A stretch of DNA of 64,000 bases from Pseudomonas japonica (GTDB lineage: Bacteria > Pseudomonadota > Gammaproteobacteria > Pseudomonadales > Pseudomonadaceae): contig NZ_FZOL01000005.1 in assembly GCF_900188455.1 (NCBI RefSeq), positions 246,835-310,834 on the forward strand. The letters are read 5' to 3'. The notes beneath the pieces were generated by a model. The model did no database searches. It was given only the letters and a program-made list of their open reading frames with translations, and was not told where the DNA came from. Shown here piece after piece: positions 22,635-34,053 of this stretch. The first letter of the stretch is position 1. Every line of letters starts with the position of its first letter. A program made the translations under genes and the position numbers.

Positions 22635-23605
22635 ATTACTCCGGCGCGCAGCAGGTCGTGCATGTTCAGGGCTCCGACCGGACGGTCGGCCTTGTCCACC
22701 ACCACCAGCGCGCTGATCTTGTGGTCTTCCATGATTTTCAGGGCTTCGGCCGCGAGCATTTCGGCACGGGCGGTCTTGCCATGGACGGTCATGACTTCTT
22801 CGATGCGGGTCTTGTGCACGTCGATATTGCGATCGAGGCTGCGGCGCAGGTCGCCGTCGGTGAAGATCCCGGCCAGGGTGCCGTCGGCCTCGGCCACCAC
22901 GGTCATGCCCAGGCCCTTGCGCGACATCTCCAGCAGTGCGTCCTTGAGCAGGGTGCCGCGCTGCACTTGTGGCAGCTCGTCGCCCGCGTGCATGACGTTC
23001 TCGACTTTCAGCAGCAGGCGGCGGCCCAGGGCGCCTCCGGGGTGCGAGAAGGCGAAGTCCTCGGCGGTGAAGCCGCGGGCTTCCAGCAGGGCGATGGCCA
23101 GGGCATCGCCGAGTACCAGCGCGGCGGTGGTCGAGGAGGTCGGCGCCAGGTTCAGCGGGCAGGCTTCCTGGGCGACGCGGGCGTCGAGATTGACCTCGGC
23201 GGCCTTGGCCAGCGGAGATTCGGGATTGCCGGTGAGGCTGACCAGCTTGATGCCCAGGCGCTTGATCAGTGGCAGCAGGGTGACGATTTCGGCGGTGGAG
23301 CCGGAGTTGGACAGGGCCAGGATGATGTCGTCCCGGGTGATCATGCCCATGTCGCCGTGGCTGGCCTCCGCGGGGTGCACGAAGAACGCCGGCGTTCCGG
23401 TGCTGGCCAGGGTCGCGGCGATCTTGTTGCCGATGTGCCCGGATTTGCCCATGCCCACCACTACAACACGGCCCTTGCTGCCCAGGATCAGTTCGCAGGC
23501 CTTGACGAAATCGGCGTCGATATGGGCCAGCAGGCCTTCCACCGCTTCGATTTCGTAACGGATTGTGCGCTGTGCGGATTGGATCAGGTCGGTGGATTGG
23601 CTCAT
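22631..23605 (-). CDS. kdsD: D-arabinose 5-phosphate isomerase KdsD
   Basis: Converts ribulose 5-phosphate to arabinose 5-phosphate, the first step of Kdo synthesis. N-terminal SIS domain (GRVVVVGMGKSGHIGNKIAA, about residues 44-63, then ALSNSGST) and two C-terminal CBS domains. 324 residues. First gene of the kdsD-kdsC-lptCAB run. Confidence 0.97.
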   Translation of the reverse strand: MSQSTDLIQSAQRTIRYEIEAVEGLLAHIDADFVKACELILGSKGRVVVVGMGKSGHIGNKIAATLASTGTPAFFVHPAEASHGDMGMITRDDIILALSNSGSTAEIVTLLPLIKRLGIKLVSLTGNPESPLAKAAEVNLDARVAQEACPLNLAPTSSTTAALVLGDALAIALLEARGFTAEDFAFSHPGGALGRRLLLKVENVMHAGDELPQVQRGTLLKDALLEMSRKGLGMTVVAEADGTLAGIFTDGDLRRSLDRNIDVHKTRIEEVMTVHGKTARAEMLAAEALKIMEDHKISALVVVDKADRPVGALNMHDLLRAGVM

Positions 23606-23638
23606 GTCGAAAATCGGGTACCTGATGAAAAGGCCGGG

Positions 23639-23644
23639 ATTATA
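23639..23644 (-). promoter_or_regulatory. Candidate -10 element of the kdsD promoter
   Basis: A perfect TATAAT on the minus strand, 34 bases upstream of the kdsD start codon. I see no good -35 at 16-18 bases from it, so only the -10 is claimed. Confidence 0.4.
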
Positions 23645-23776
23645 GCGGTTATGCGCGAAAGGCTCACCTGTGGATTACCCGGCGGCCGCCCGTTCGAGTG
23701 TTTTGCCGCTTCCCGGTTCCATGGACGGATGACCCGAACACGCCTGTACCGGGCCTGAACGGGCCGCGCGATGGCC

Positions 23777-23806
23777 TTGGGAAGCGCTTGCCAGCGGTGC
23801 TATAGT
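23777..23806 (+). promoter_or_regulatory. Candidate sigma-70 promoter of the mla operon
   Basis: TTGGGA (23777-23782) and TATAGT (23801-23806) are separated by 18 bases, about 90 bases upstream of the mlaF start, in the 290-bp divergent region between kdsD and mlaF. Confidence 0.4.
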
Positions 23807-23895
23807 TCGCCACCAGTTCGGCCCGCTCGATGCATGCGTGCCTCCATGAAGGGGGCGTGCGTCTGAGTGACGAGGCTGCATCGCAAGGAGTCTAG

Positions 23896-24705
23896 ATGAG
23901 CGTTGATAACGCCTACGCGGTCGAGTTGAAGGGCGTGACCTTCAAGCGCGGCTCGCGCAGCATCTTCAATAATGTCGACATACGCATTCCCAAGGGCAAG
24001 GTCACCGGCATCATGGGGCCTTCCGGGTGTGGCAAGACCACGCTGTTGCGCCTGATGGGCGCGCAACTGCGGCCCGCCAGTGGCGAAGTCTGGGTGGCGG
24101 GGCAGAACCTGCCGACACTGTCGCGCAGTGACCTGTTCGACGCCCGCAAGCAGATGGGCGTGCTGTTCCAGAGCGGCGCGCTGTTCACCGACCTCGACGT
24201 GTTCGAGAACGTCGCCTTTCCGCTGCGCGTGCACACCAAGCTGTCCGAGGAGATGATCCGCGACATCGTCCTGATGAAGCTCCAGGCTGTCGGCCTGCGT
24301 GGCGCCATCGAGCTGATGCCGGACGAGCTTTCCGGCGGCATGAAACGCCGCGTGGCGCTGGCCCGGGCGATTGCCCTGGACCCGCAGATCCTCATGTACG
24401 ACGAGCCGTTCGTCGGTCAGGACCCGATCGCCATGGGCGTTCTGGTGCGCCTGATCCGCCTGCTCAACGACGCCCTGGGCATCACCAGCATCGTGGTGTC
24501 CCACGATCTCGCGGAAACCGCCAGCATCGCCGACTACATCTATGTGGTGGGTGACGGGCAGGTGCTCGGCCAGGGCTCGCCCGCGGAACTGATGGATTCG
24601 GACAACCCGCGCATCCGCCAATTCATGAAGGGTGACCCGGACGGTCCGGTGCCTTTCCATTTTCCTGCGCCTGACTATCGCGCCGATCTGCTGGGGAAGC
24701 GTTAG
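23896..24705 (+). CDS. mlaF: Phospholipid ABC transporter ATPase MlaF
   Basis: ATPase of the MlaFEDB complex that maintains outer-membrane lipid asymmetry by moving phospholipids between the membranes. Walker A GPSGCGKTT near residue 42, signature LSGGMKRRVALARAI, Walker B ILMYDEPFVGQDP. 269 residues. First of five tightly packed genes; mlaE starts at the base after its stop. Confidence 0.97.
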   Translation: MSVDNAYAVELKGVTFKRGSRSIFNNVDIRIPKGKVTGIMGPSGCGKTTLLRLMGAQLRPASGEVWVAGQNLPTLSRSDLFDARKQMGVLFQSGALFTDLDVFENVAFPLRVHTKLSEEMIRDIVLMKLQAVGLRGAIELMPDELSGGMKRRVALARAIALDPQILMYDEPFVGQDPIAMGVLVRLIRLLNDALGITSIVVSHDLAETASIADYIYVVGDGQVLGQGSPAELMDSDNPRIRQFMKGDPDGPVPFHFPAPDYRADLLGKR

Positions 24706-25503
24706 ATGCGCAGAAAATCCTTACTCGAACGTATCCGCCGTTTCGGCCGTTCGGCCATCGACGTGGTCGCGGTGATGGGGCGTTCCTGTCTGTTCCTGCT
24801 GCACGCGCTGGTCGGGCGTGGCGGCATCGGCGGTGGCTTTCAGCTGCTGGTCCGCCAGCTGTACTCGGTGGGCGTGCTGTCGCTGGCGATCATCGTCGTC
24901 TCCGGCGTGTTCATCGGCATGGTCCTGGCCTTGCAGGGGTTCAGCATCCTCACCAAGTACGGTTCGGAGCAGGCCGTGGGGCAGATGGTCGCCCTGACCC
25001 TGCTGCGTGAACTCGGTCCGGTGGTCACCGCGCTGCTGTTCGCCGGGCGTGCCGGTTCCGCGCTGACCGCCGAAATCGGCAACATGAAATCCACCGAGCA
25101 ACTGTCCAGCCTGGAAATGATCGGGGTCGATCCGCTCAAGTACATCGTCGCACCGCGGCTCTGGGCCGGCTTCATTTCCCTGCCGCTGCTGGCGATGATC
25201 TTCAGTGTGGTCGGTATCTGGGGCGGTTCGTGGGTCGCCGTGGACTGGCTGGGGGTCTATGAAGGTTCGTTCTGGGCGAACATGCAGAACAGCGTGTCGT
25301 TCACCGACGATGTGCTCAACGGCGTCATCAAGAGCATCGTCTTCGCCTTCGTCGTTACCTGGATTGCCGTATTTCAAGGCTATGACTGCGAGCCCACGTC
25401 AGAGGGGATCAGTCGAGCCACTACCAGAACCGTGGTCTACGCCTCGTTGGCAGTCCTCGGCCTGGACTTTATTCTGACCGCCCTGATGTTTGGAGATTTC
25501 TGA
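24706..25503 (+). CDS. mlaE: Phospholipid ABC transporter permease MlaE
   Basis: Integral membrane permease, 265 residues, with the MlaE-family signature region [21 protein letters not shown] (seen here as [19 protein letters not shown]) and the conserved [10 protein letters not shown] loop. Five to six hydrophobic helices. The stop overlaps the mlaD start by one base. Confidence 0.96.
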   Translation: MRRKSLLERIRRFGRSAIDVVAVMGRSCLFLLHALVGRGGIGGGFQLLVRQLYSVGVLSLAIIVVSGVFIGMVLALQGFSILTKYGSEQAVGQMVALTLLRELGPVVTALLFAGRAGSALTAEIGNMKSTEQLSSLEMIGVDPLKYIVAPRLWAGFISLPLLAMIFSVVGIWGGSWVAVDWLGVYEGSFWANMQNSVSFTDDVLNGVIKSIVFAFVVTWIAVFQGYDCEPTSEGISRATTRTVVYASLAVLGLDFILTALMFGDF

Positions 25504-25970
25504 TGCAAAACCGCACCCTGGAAATCGGTGTCGGCCTGTTCCTCCTGGCCGGGATCCTGGCGCTGCTACTGCTGGCTCTGCGCGTCAGCGGCCTGTCCGC
25601 CAGCCCCAGCAGCGATACCTATAAACTTTATGCATATTTCGACAATATCGCCGGTTTGACTGTCAGAGCAAAAGTGACCATGGCCGGTGTGACCATCGGC
25701 AAGGTCACTGCCATCGATCTGGACCGCGATACCTACACCGGTCGGGTGACCCTGCAACTGGAGAAGCGCGTGGACAACCTGCCCGCCGATTCCACCGCAT
25801 CGATCCTGACCGCCGGTTTGCTCGGCGAGAAGTACATCGGCATCAGCGTCGGCGGGGAAGACACCGTGCTCAAGGATGGCGGGACCATCCATGATACCCA
25901 GTCGGCGTTGGTGCTGGAGGATCTGATTGGCAAGTTCCTGCTCAATACCGTAGGCAAAGAAGCTAAATAA
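25503..25970 (+). CDS. mlaD: MCE-domain lipid-binding protein MlaD
   Basis: Inner-membrane-anchored MCE protein that forms a hexameric ring receiving lipid from MlaC. N-terminal membrane helix (residues 6-27), then the MCE domain AYFDNIAGLTVRAKVTMAGV (residues 44-63). 155 residues, normal for the single-MCE form. Confidence 0.96.
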   Translation: MQNRTLEIGVGLFLLAGILALLLLALRVSGLSASPSSDTYKLYAYFDNIAGLTVRAKVTMAGVTIGKVTAIDLDRDTYTGRVTLQLEKRVDNLPADSTASILTAGLLGEKYIGISVGGEDTVLKDGGTIHDTQSALVLEDLIGKFLLNTVGKEAK

Positions 25971-25979
25971 GGAGTTTCC

Positions 25980-26633
25980 ATGATTTCGATCCTGCGCCGT
26001 GGCTTGCTGGTACTGCTGGCTGCCTTGCCGATGATGGCCCTTGCGGCACCTGGCCAGTCGGCCCGTGACGTCATCCAGGGCACCACCACGCAAATGCTGG
26101 ATGCCCTGAAGAGCAACAAGGAGCAGTACAAGGCCAACCCGCGTGAATTCTATGACGCGATGAACAACATCCTCGGTCCTGTCGTGGATGCCGACGGCAT
26201 CTCGAAAAGCATCATGACCGTGAAGTACTCGAAACGGGCGACCCCTGATCAGATGCAGCGCTTCCAGGAGAACTTCAAGCGCAGTCTGATGCAGTTCTAT
26301 GGCAACGCCCTGCTGGAATACAACAATCAGGGCATCACCGTGGATCCGGCAAGGCCCGAGGATGGCGACCGCACCAGCGTCGGCATGAAGGTCACCGGCA
26401 CCAACGGCGCGGTCTATCCGGTGTCCTACACCCTGGAGAAGATCCAGGGCGAATGGAAAGTGCGTAACGTCATCGTCAACGGCATCAACATCGGCAAGCT
26501 GTTCCGTGAACAGTTCGCCGACGCCATGCAGCGCAATGGCAACGACCTCGACAAGACCATCGACAATTGGGCTGGCGAAGTTGCCAAGGCCAAGGCGGTC
26601 ACCGAGGATGCCGCGGAGAAGCAGGCGCAATGA
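25980..26633 (+). CDS. mlaC: Periplasmic phospholipid-binding protein MlaC
   Basis: Soluble shuttle between MlaA-porin in the outer membrane and MlaFEDB. Signal peptide with cleavage after MMALA (about residue 22). Conserved motif region MTVKYSKRATPDQMQRFQEN. 217 residues. Its stop overlaps the mlaB ATG (ATGA). Confidence 0.95.
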   Translation: MISILRRGLLVLLAALPMMALAAPGQSARDVIQGTTTQMLDALKSNKEQYKANPREFYDAMNNILGPVVDADGISKSIMTVKYSKRATPDQMQRFQENFKRSLMQFYGNALLEYNNQGITVDPARPEDGDRTSVGMKVTGTNGAVYPVSYTLEKIQGEWKVRNVIVNGINIGKLFREQFADAMQRNGNDLDKTIDNWAGEVAKAKAVTEDAAEKQAQ

Positions 26634-26935
26634 GTGGTGGCAGTGTGCAATTGGCCGAGCCGGGGGTGTTGAGCCTGGCCGGCACCCTCGACTACCGCTC
26701 CGGTCCGCGGTTGCGCGAGCAGGGCAGGGCGCTGATCGCGTCCAGTCCGGCCGCCGCGCTGGTGCTGGACTGCACTGCGGTGGAGATGTCCAGCAGCGTC
26801 GGTCTGTCCCTGCTGCTGGCCTTCATGCGCGATGCCAAGGGCGCCGGCAAGACCCTGGAAGTCCGCGGCATGCCCCATGGCATGCGGGAGATCGCCGAGG
26901 TCTACGGGCTGGACGAGATTCTCGCGTTGCAGTGA
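26630..26935 (+). CDS. mlaB: STAS-domain protein MlaB
   Basis: Cytoplasmic STAS-domain subunit that binds MlaF and stabilises the transporter. 101 residues starting MSGGSVQLAEPGVLSL; the STAS core LVLDCTAVEMSSSVGLSLLL contains the conserved serine region. ATG 26630 overlaps the mlaC stop by four bases. Confidence 0.92.
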   Translation: MSGGSVQLAEPGVLSLAGTLDYRSGPRLREQGRALIASSPAAALVLDCTAVEMSSSVGLSLLLAFMRDAKGAGKTLEVRGMPHGMREIAEVYGLDEILALQ

Positions 26936-26955
26936 GCAAGCGCGACTAAAGCACG

Positions 26956-27008
26956 GCCCCTCTGTCAGAGTCCTCGTTTACGGGGTTCGCAGGCGAGGGG
27001 CTTTTTTG
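26956..27008 (+). terminator. Terminator between mlaB and ibaG
   Basis: GCCCCTC (26956-26962) pairs with GAGGGGC (26995-27001) and is followed by six T; the 32-base loop contains a smaller CTCTG/CAGAG hairpin. It lies in the 118-bp gap between mlaB and ibaG. Confidence 0.6.
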
Positions 27009-27053
27009 TATGATGGCCGACCCGCGCGCACAGGGCGCCGATTGAGGTTGAGC

Positions 27054-28581
<1,528 letters not shown>

Positions 28582-28683
28582 TCTGCTGGCGGCGCAGGGA
28601 CGCGCCACGAACTTGCTGAATTGTCGCCGTCGGGTACCTGCATGGGCCCGGCGGCTGAAGCCGCATAAGGACCGACGTTTCCC

Positions 28684-29319
28684 ATGTTGACCATCGCGCT
28701 GTCCAAGGGCCGCATTCTCGACGATACCCTGCCGCTGCTGGCGGAAGCCGGCATCGTCCCGACCGAGAATCCGGACAAGAGCCGCAAACTGATCATCCCC
28801 ACGACCCAGGAAGATGTGCGCCTGCTGATCGTGCGGGCCACCGACGTGCCGACCTATGTCGAGCATGGCGCCGCCGATCTGGGTGTGGCCGGCAAGGATG
28901 TGCTGATGGAGTACGGTGGCCAGGGCATGTACGAGCCGCTGGACCTGAACATCGCTCGCTGCAAGCTGATGACCGCCGGTGCCATTGGCGCGCCGGAGCC
29001 GAAGGGGCGCCTGCGGGTCGCCACCAAGTTCGTCAACGTGGCCAAGCGCTACTACGCCGAACAGGGTCGTCAGGTCGACATCATCAAGCTGTACGGCTCG
29101 ATGGAGCTGGCGCCGCTGGTCAACCTCGCCGACAAGATCATCGACGTCGTCGACACCGGCAACACCCTGCGCGCCAATGGCCTGGAGCCCCAGGAACTCA
29201 TCGCTACCATCAGCTCCCGCCTGGTGGTCAACAAGGCATCGATGAAGATGCAGCACGCCCGTATCCAGAGCCTGATCGACACCCTGCGTCAGGCCGTGGA
29301 GTCGCGACACCGCGGCTGA
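28684..29319 (+). CDS. hisG: ATP phosphoribosyltransferase HisG, short form
   Basis: First enzyme of histidine synthesis (ATP plus PRPP to phosphoribosyl-ATP). 211 residues, the short HisG that lacks the C-terminal regulatory domain and needs HisZ as a partner. The PRPP-loop region [17 protein letters not shown] is present. hisZ is not in this window. Confidence 0.97.
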   Translation: MLTIALSKGRILDDTLPLLAEAGIVPTENPDKSRKLIIPTTQEDVRLLIVRATDVPTYVEHGAADLGVAGKDVLMEYGGQGMYEPLDLNIARCKLMTAGAIGAPEPKGRLRVATKFVNVAKRYYAEQGRQVDIIKLYGSMELAPLVNLADKIIDVVDTGNTLRANGLEPQELIATISSRLVVNKASMKMQHARIQSLIDTLRQAVESRHRG

Positions 29320-29444
29320 CCCTGTGCGCGACTTCATGTCGCGCCCGTCTATCCGCGTCATAGCCAAATATCTCGGGTGCCCGCGCGAATGGACTGGTAG
29401 CTTCAGGGCGCCTGAACCATTCGCCAATTACCGAGGCTTTAGCT

Positions 29445-30770
29445 ATGACCACGTCCACTGCAATTCGCCGACTCAATGCCGCTGACCCGGATTTCGCCCG
29501 ACATCTGGATCATCTGCTGAGCTGGGAAAGCGTGTCCGACGACGCGGTCAACCAGCGGGTCCTCGACATCATCCAGGCCGTGCGTGAGCGCGGCGACGCG
29601 GCGCTGGTGGAGTTCACCCAGCGTTTCGACGGCGTCGAGGCGAAATCCATCGCTGACCTGATTCTCGGCCGCGAGCGCCTGGAACTGGCCCTGACCCGCA
29701 TCACCGCGGAGCAGCGCCAGGCCCTGGAAAAGGCCGCCGAGCGTGTGCGCCTGTACCACGAGCGGCAGAAACAGGACTCCTGGAGCTACACCGAGGCCGA
29801 CGGCACCGTGCTCGGCCAGAAGGTCACGCCGCTGGACCGCGCAGGTCTGTACGTGCCGGGCGGCAAGGCGTCGTACCCGTCGTCCGTGCTGATGAACGCG
29901 ATTCCGGCCAAGGTCGCCGGGGTTGGCGAAGTGGTGATGGTGGTGCCGACCCCGCGTGGCGAGGTCAATGAGCTGGTGCTGGCGGCGGCGTGCATCGCCG
30001 GTGTCGACCGCGTCTTCACCATCGGTGGCGCCCAGGCGGTCGCGGCCCTGGCCTATGGCACCGAGAGCGTGCCGCAGGTGGACAAGGTGGTCGGGCCGGG
30101 CAACATCTACGTCGCCACCGCCAAGCGCCATGTGTTCGGTCAGGTCGGTATCGACATGATCGCCGGCCCGTCGGAAATCCTCGTGGTCTGCGACGGCCAG
30201 ACCGACCCGGACTGGATCGCCATGGACCTGTTCTCCCAGGCCGAGCACGACGAGGACGCGCAGTCGATCCTGGTCAGCCCGGACGCTGCGTTCCTCGACC
30301 GCGTCGCCGCCAGCATCGACAAGCTGCTGCCGACCATGGACCGCGCCGAGATCATCCGCACCTCGATCGACGGGCGTGGCGCGCTGATCCAGGTTCGCGA
30401 CATGGACCAGGCCATGGAAGTCGCCAACCGCATCGCACCGGAGCACCTGGAGCTGTCGGTGGCCGACCCGCAGGCCTGGCTGCCGAAGATCCGCCACGCC
30501 GGGGCGATCTTCATGGGTCGCCACACCAGCGAAGCGCTGGGCGACTACTGCGCCGGTCCCAACCACGTGCTGCCGACTTCCGGCACCGCGCGCTTCTCCT
30601 CGCCACTGGGGGTCTACGACTTCCAGAAGCGTTCGTCGATCATCTTCTGCTCCGAACAGGGCGCTTCCGAACTGGGCAAGACCGCATCGGTCCTGGCTCG
30701 TGGCGAATCCCTCAGCGCCCACGCGCGCAGTGCCGAATACCGCATCCTTGCCGACCAAGAGGGCAACTGA
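29445..30770 (+). CDS. hisD: Histidinol dehydrogenase HisD
   Basis: Zinc enzyme for the last two steps of histidine synthesis. The signature [16 protein letters not shown] and the zinc-site region [11 protein letters not shown] are present, as is [14 protein letters not shown]. 441 residues. It follows hisG after 125 bases and precedes hisC after two. Confidence 0.97.
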   Translation: MTTSTAIRRLNAADPDFARHLDHLLSWESVSDDAVNQRVLDIIQAVRERGDAALVEFTQRFDGVEAKSIADLILGRERLELALTRITAEQRQALEKAAERVRLYHERQKQDSWSYTEADGTVLGQKVTPLDRAGLYVPGGKASYPSSVLMNAIPAKVAGVGEVVMVVPTPRGEVNELVLAAACIAGVDRVFTIGGAQAVAALAYGTESVPQVDKVVGPGNIYVATAKRHVFGQVGIDMIAGPSEILVVCDGQTDPDWIAMDLFSQAEHDEDAQSILVSPDAAFLDRVAASIDKLLPTMDRAEIIRTSIDGRGALIQVRDMDQAMEVANRIAPEHLELSVADPQAWLPKIRHAGAIFMGRHTSEALGDYCAGPNHVLPTSGTARFSSPLGVYDFQKRSSIIFCSEQGASELGKTASVLARGESLSAHARSAEYRILADQEGN

Positions 30771-30772
30771 AC

Positions 30773-31819
30773 ATGAGCAAATTCTGGAGCCCCTTCGTCA
30801 AGAGCCTGGTGCCTTACGTCCCGGGCGAGCAGCCGAAGCTGACCAAGCTGGTCAAGCTCAACACCAACGAGAACCCGTACGGTCCGTCGCCCAAGGCGCT
30901 GGAAGCCATGCGCGGCGAGCTCAACGACAACCTGCGCCTGTACCCGGACCCCAACAGCGACCTGCTCAAGCAGGCCGTGGCCCGCTACTACAAGGTCCAG
31001 CCGAACCAGGTGTTCCTCGGCAACGGTTCGGACGAAGTGCTGGCGCACATCTTCCACGGCCTGTTCCAGCACGACGCGCCGCTGCTGTTCCCGGATATCA
31101 GCTACAGCTTCTACCCGGTGTACTGCGGCCTGTACGGCATTCCCTTCGAAGCGGTGGCGCTGGATGAGCAGTTCCAGATCCGCGTCGAGGACTACCGCCG
31201 TGCCAACGCCGGGATCATTCTCCCCAACCCGAACGCACCGACCGGCTGCCTGCTGGCCCTGGAGGCCATCGAGCAACTGCTGCGGGCCAACACCGAATCG
31301 GTCGTGGTGGTGGATGAGGCGTACATCGATTTCGGTGGCGAGACCGCCATCAGCCTGGTGGATCGCTACCCGAACCTGCTGGTGACCCAGACCCTGTCCA
31401 AATCGCGTTCCCTGGCCGGGCTGCGGGTTGGTCTGGCGGTGGGCCATCCCGACCTGATCGAGGCGCTGGAACGGATCAAGAACAGCTTCAACTCCTATCC
31501 GCTGGACCGCATGGCGATCGTCGGCGCGACCGCGGCGTTCGAAGACCAGGAATACTTCGCGTCGACCTGCAACAAGGTCATCGCCAGCCGCGAGAAGCTG
31601 GTGGCCGAGCTGAACGCGCGTGGTTTCGAGGTGCTGCCGTCGGCGGCCAACTTCATCTTCGCCCGCCATCCGCAGAAGGATGCCGCGGGAATTGCCGCCG
31701 CGCTGCGCGAGCAGGGGGTGATCGTGCGTCACTTCAAGCTGCCGCGGATCGATCAGTTCCTGCGCATTACCATCGGTACCGAAGAGCAGAACCAGGCGTT
31801 GCTCGACGCCTTGAACTGA
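30773..31819 (+). CDS. hisC: Histidinol-phosphate aminotransferase HisC
   Basis: PLP-dependent aminotransferase converting imidazole acetol phosphate to histidinol phosphate. Substrate-binding [18 protein letters not shown] near residue 23; the PLP lysine is in [14 protein letters not shown]. 348 residues. ATG 30773 comes two bases after the hisD stop. Confidence 0.96.
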   Translation: MSKFWSPFVKSLVPYVPGEQPKLTKLVKLNTNENPYGPSPKALEAMRGELNDNLRLYPDPNSDLLKQAVARYYKVQPNQVFLGNGSDEVLAHIFHGLFQHDAPLLFPDISYSFYPVYCGLYGIPFEAVALDEQFQIRVEDYRRANAGIILPNPNAPTGCLLALEAIEQLLRANTESVVVVDEAYIDFGGETAISLVDRYPNLLVTQTLSKSRSLAGLRVGLAVGHPDLIEALERIKNSFNSYPLDRMAIVGATAAFEDQEYFASTCNKVIASREKLVAELNARGFEVLPSAANFIFARHPQKDAAGIAAALREQGVIVRHFKLPRIDQFLRITIGTEEQNQALLDALN

Positions 31820-31830
31820 CCTGAGCAATT

Positions 31831-31930
31831 GGGGCTGCTTTGCAGCCCTTCGCGAGCAAGCTCGCTCCCACAGGGATTGCACCAACTCTGTGGGAGCGAG
31901 CTTGCTCGCGAAGGGCCGCAAAGCGGCCCC
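31831..31930. repeat. REP pair (REPIN-like inverted repeat) after hisC
   Basis: Two inverted copies of a Pseudomonas REP unit, arms about 31831-31873 and 31888-31930, with the core GTGGGAGCGAGCTTGCTCGC. Near-perfect palindrome with a short central spacer. It belongs to the GTGGGAGC-type family, different from the TAGGAGCGTGG type elsewhere in the window. Confidence 0.9.
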
Positions 31931-32018
31931 GTTGTTTTCTGATTTGCATTCCTGTCAGCCAAGCCGTTACCCTTGGCTCCCTCCTAATTCATCCGATGAT
32001 TGGATGTAAAAATTCCCC

Positions 32019-32669
32019 ATGCCCCAACTCATCAAACGCTCTCTCGTCGAACAAGCCGTCGACCAACTCCGCCAACGCATCACCAGCGGCGCCTGGGCCG
32101 TCGGCCAGCGCCTGCCCACAGAGCCGGAACTGGCCAGCGAGCTGGGCATCAGCCGCAATACCGTGCGCGAGGCCATGCGTGTCTTGGCCTTCAGTGGTCT
32201 GGTGGAGGTGCGTCAAGGCGATGGCAGCTATTTGCGCACTGCATCCGATCCGCTCTCGGCGATGCAGGCGCTGTCCGGCTGCAGCCTGGAGCACGCCAGG
32301 GAAACCCGTCACTTGCTGGAAGCCGAAGCCATCGGCCTGGCGGCGTTGCGCCGCACCGAGCAGGACCTGATCGGCCTGCGCGAGGCCCTGCACCGCAGCG
32401 GCATGCACTTTCACGGTGAACTGGACGACTACATCTGCTGCGACCTGGTCTTCCATCAGCGCCTCGTGGATGCCGCGCACAACCCCGCGTTGAGCGAGCT
32501 ATACCGCTATTTCTCCAGCGTGGTGGCGATGAAGCTGGAACACAGCATGAGCCGGTTGCCGCGCAACCAGGCGGTTTTCGATCTGCACGAAGCGATCCTC
32601 GAGGCCGTCGAGCGACAAGAGCCGGAGCGGGCCAAGGCCCTGAGCCGGACGTTGATCAATGAACCCTGA
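32019..32669 (+). CDS. GntR/FadR-type transcriptional regulator with FCD domain
   Basis: 216 residues. N-terminal winged HTH (about residues 8-72, RLPTEPELASELGISRNTVR), then an all-helical FCD ligand domain with metal-type ligands DLVFHQRLVDAAHNP and the later HEAILEAV. Co-directional with, and 15 bases upstream of, a CynX/NimT transporter, which it may regulate. The effector is not predictable from sequence. Confidence 0.88.
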   Translation: MPQLIKRSLVEQAVDQLRQRITSGAWAVGQRLPTEPELASELGISRNTVREAMRVLAFSGLVEVRQGDGSYLRTASDPLSAMQALSGCSLEHARETRHLLEAEAIGLAALRRTEQDLIGLREALHRSGMHFHGELDDYICCDLVFHQRLVDAAHNPALSELYRYFSSVVAMKLEHSMSRLPRNQAVFDLHEAILEAVERQEPERAKALSRTLINEP

Positions 32670-32684
32670 CCTTTCGAGACTGCC

Positions 32685-33962
32685 ATGGGCCAAGACCTCC
32701 CCACCAAGCTCACGCCCCCGGGGCCGGTGCTTGACGAATTGCTGATCGATGCCGAAGCCGACGATGCCGAGCTTCAGCCTCCCACCCGCCTGCCGCAGGC
32801 CTGGCTGTTGCTGCTGGGCCTGGTGCTGGTGGCACTGAACCTGCGTCCGGCCCTGTCGAGCATGGCGCCGCTGCTGGGCGAGGTGTCTCGCAGCCTTGGT
32901 TTGAGCGGCTCCCAGGCCGGCTTGCTGACCACACTGCCGGTGCTCTGTCTCGGACTGTTTGCCCCCCTGGCACCATTGCTGGCGCGACGTTTCGGCAGCG
33001 AGCGGGTGATTCTCGGGATTCTCCTGTGCCTGGCGGGCGGCATCGCGTTGCGCAGTGCTTTCGGCAGCGTCGGTCTGTTCGTCGGCAGCCTGATCGCCGG
33101 TGCCAGTATCGGGGTGATCGGCGTGTTGCTGCCGGGCATCGTCAAACGGGATTTCCCGGCCCATGCGGGCCTGCTCATGGGCATCTACACCATGGCCCTG
33201 TGCCTGGGCGCGGCGCTGGCGGCGGGGGCCAGTGTGCCCTTGAGCCATGCCTTCGGTGACAACTGGTCGCTGGGCCTGGGCTTCTGGCTGGTGCCAGCCC
33301 TGCTGGCGGCGCTGTTCTGGCTGCCACAAGCCCGGCAAGGTCACGGCGCCCACCGTGTCGCCTTCCGTGTACGCGGTCTGTGGCGCGATCCGCTGGCCTG
33401 GCAGGTGACCCTGTACATGGGCCTGCAATCGTCGCTGGCCTATATCGTCTTCGGCTGGCTGCCGTCGATTCTCATCGGTCGCGGCCTCAGTCCGACGGAG
33501 GCGGGGCTGGTGCTGTCCGGCTCGGTGATCGTGCAACTGCTCAGCGCCCTGACCGCGCCGATGCTGGCCACCCGCGGCAAGGACCAGCGCCTCGCCATCG
33601 TGGTGGTGATGGTGCTGACCCTGGCCGGTCTGTTCGGTTGCCTGTATGCGCCGCTCGGCGGCCTGTGGGGCTGGGCGGTGGTGCTCGGTATCGGCCAGGG
33701 TGGCACGTTCGCCCTGGCGCTGACCCTGATCGTGCTGCGTTCGAGGGACGCCCACGTCGCCGCCAACCTGTCGAGCATGGCCCAGGGCGTCGGCTACACC
33801 CTGGCCTCTCTCGGCCCCTTCGCGGTAGGCCTGGTGCATGACCTGAGCGGTGGCTGGAGCGCGGTCGGCTGGATCTTCGCGATCATCGGCGCCGGCGCCA
33901 TCTTCTTCGGTCTCCGGGCCGGCCGCACGCTGCATGTTCAGGTGACCAGCGAGCGGATCTGA
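32685..33962 (+). CDS. CynX/NimT family MFS transporter
   Basis: Inner-membrane major facilitator of 425 residues with about twelve hydrophobic helices and a soluble N-terminal extension of ~40 residues. LVALNLRPALSSMAPLLGEV is characteristic of the CynX/NimT (cyanate or 2-nitroimidazole) group. Actual substrate unknown. Probably in one unit with the GntR gene. Confidence 0.88.
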   Translation: MGQDLPTKLTPPGPVLDELLIDAEADDAELQPPTRLPQAWLLLLGLVLVALNLRPALSSMAPLLGEVSRSLGLSGSQAGLLTTLPVLCLGLFAPLAPLLARRFGSERVILGILLCLAGGIALRSAFGSVGLFVGSLIAGASIGVIGVLLPGIVKRDFPAHAGLLMGIYTMALCLGAALAAGASVPLSHAFGDNWSLGLGFWLVPALLAALFWLPQARQGHGAHRVAFRVRGLWRDPLAWQVTLYMGLQSSLAYIVFGWLPSILIGRGLSPTEAGLVLSGSVIVQLLSALTAPMLATRGKDQRLAIVVVMVLTLAGLFGCLYAPLGGLWGWAVVLGIGQGGTFALALTLIVLRSRDAHVAANLSSMAQGVGYTLASLGPFAVGLVHDLSGGWSAVGWIFAIIGAGAIFFGLRAGRTLHVQVTSERI

Positions 33963-34053
33963 GGACGCGCCATTCGTCCGGTCGATGGCGCTGGCCTTGT
34001 GCCTTCGAGCGGACTATCGTGCTCCGCTCAGACTTTCGGTGATGGAACCCGTC

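Noticed and set aside
31831..31930. REP palindromes as a CRISPR or attachment site
   Set aside because: Only two inverted units, no regularly spaced direct repeats, no cas genes, no tRNA or integrase nearby.
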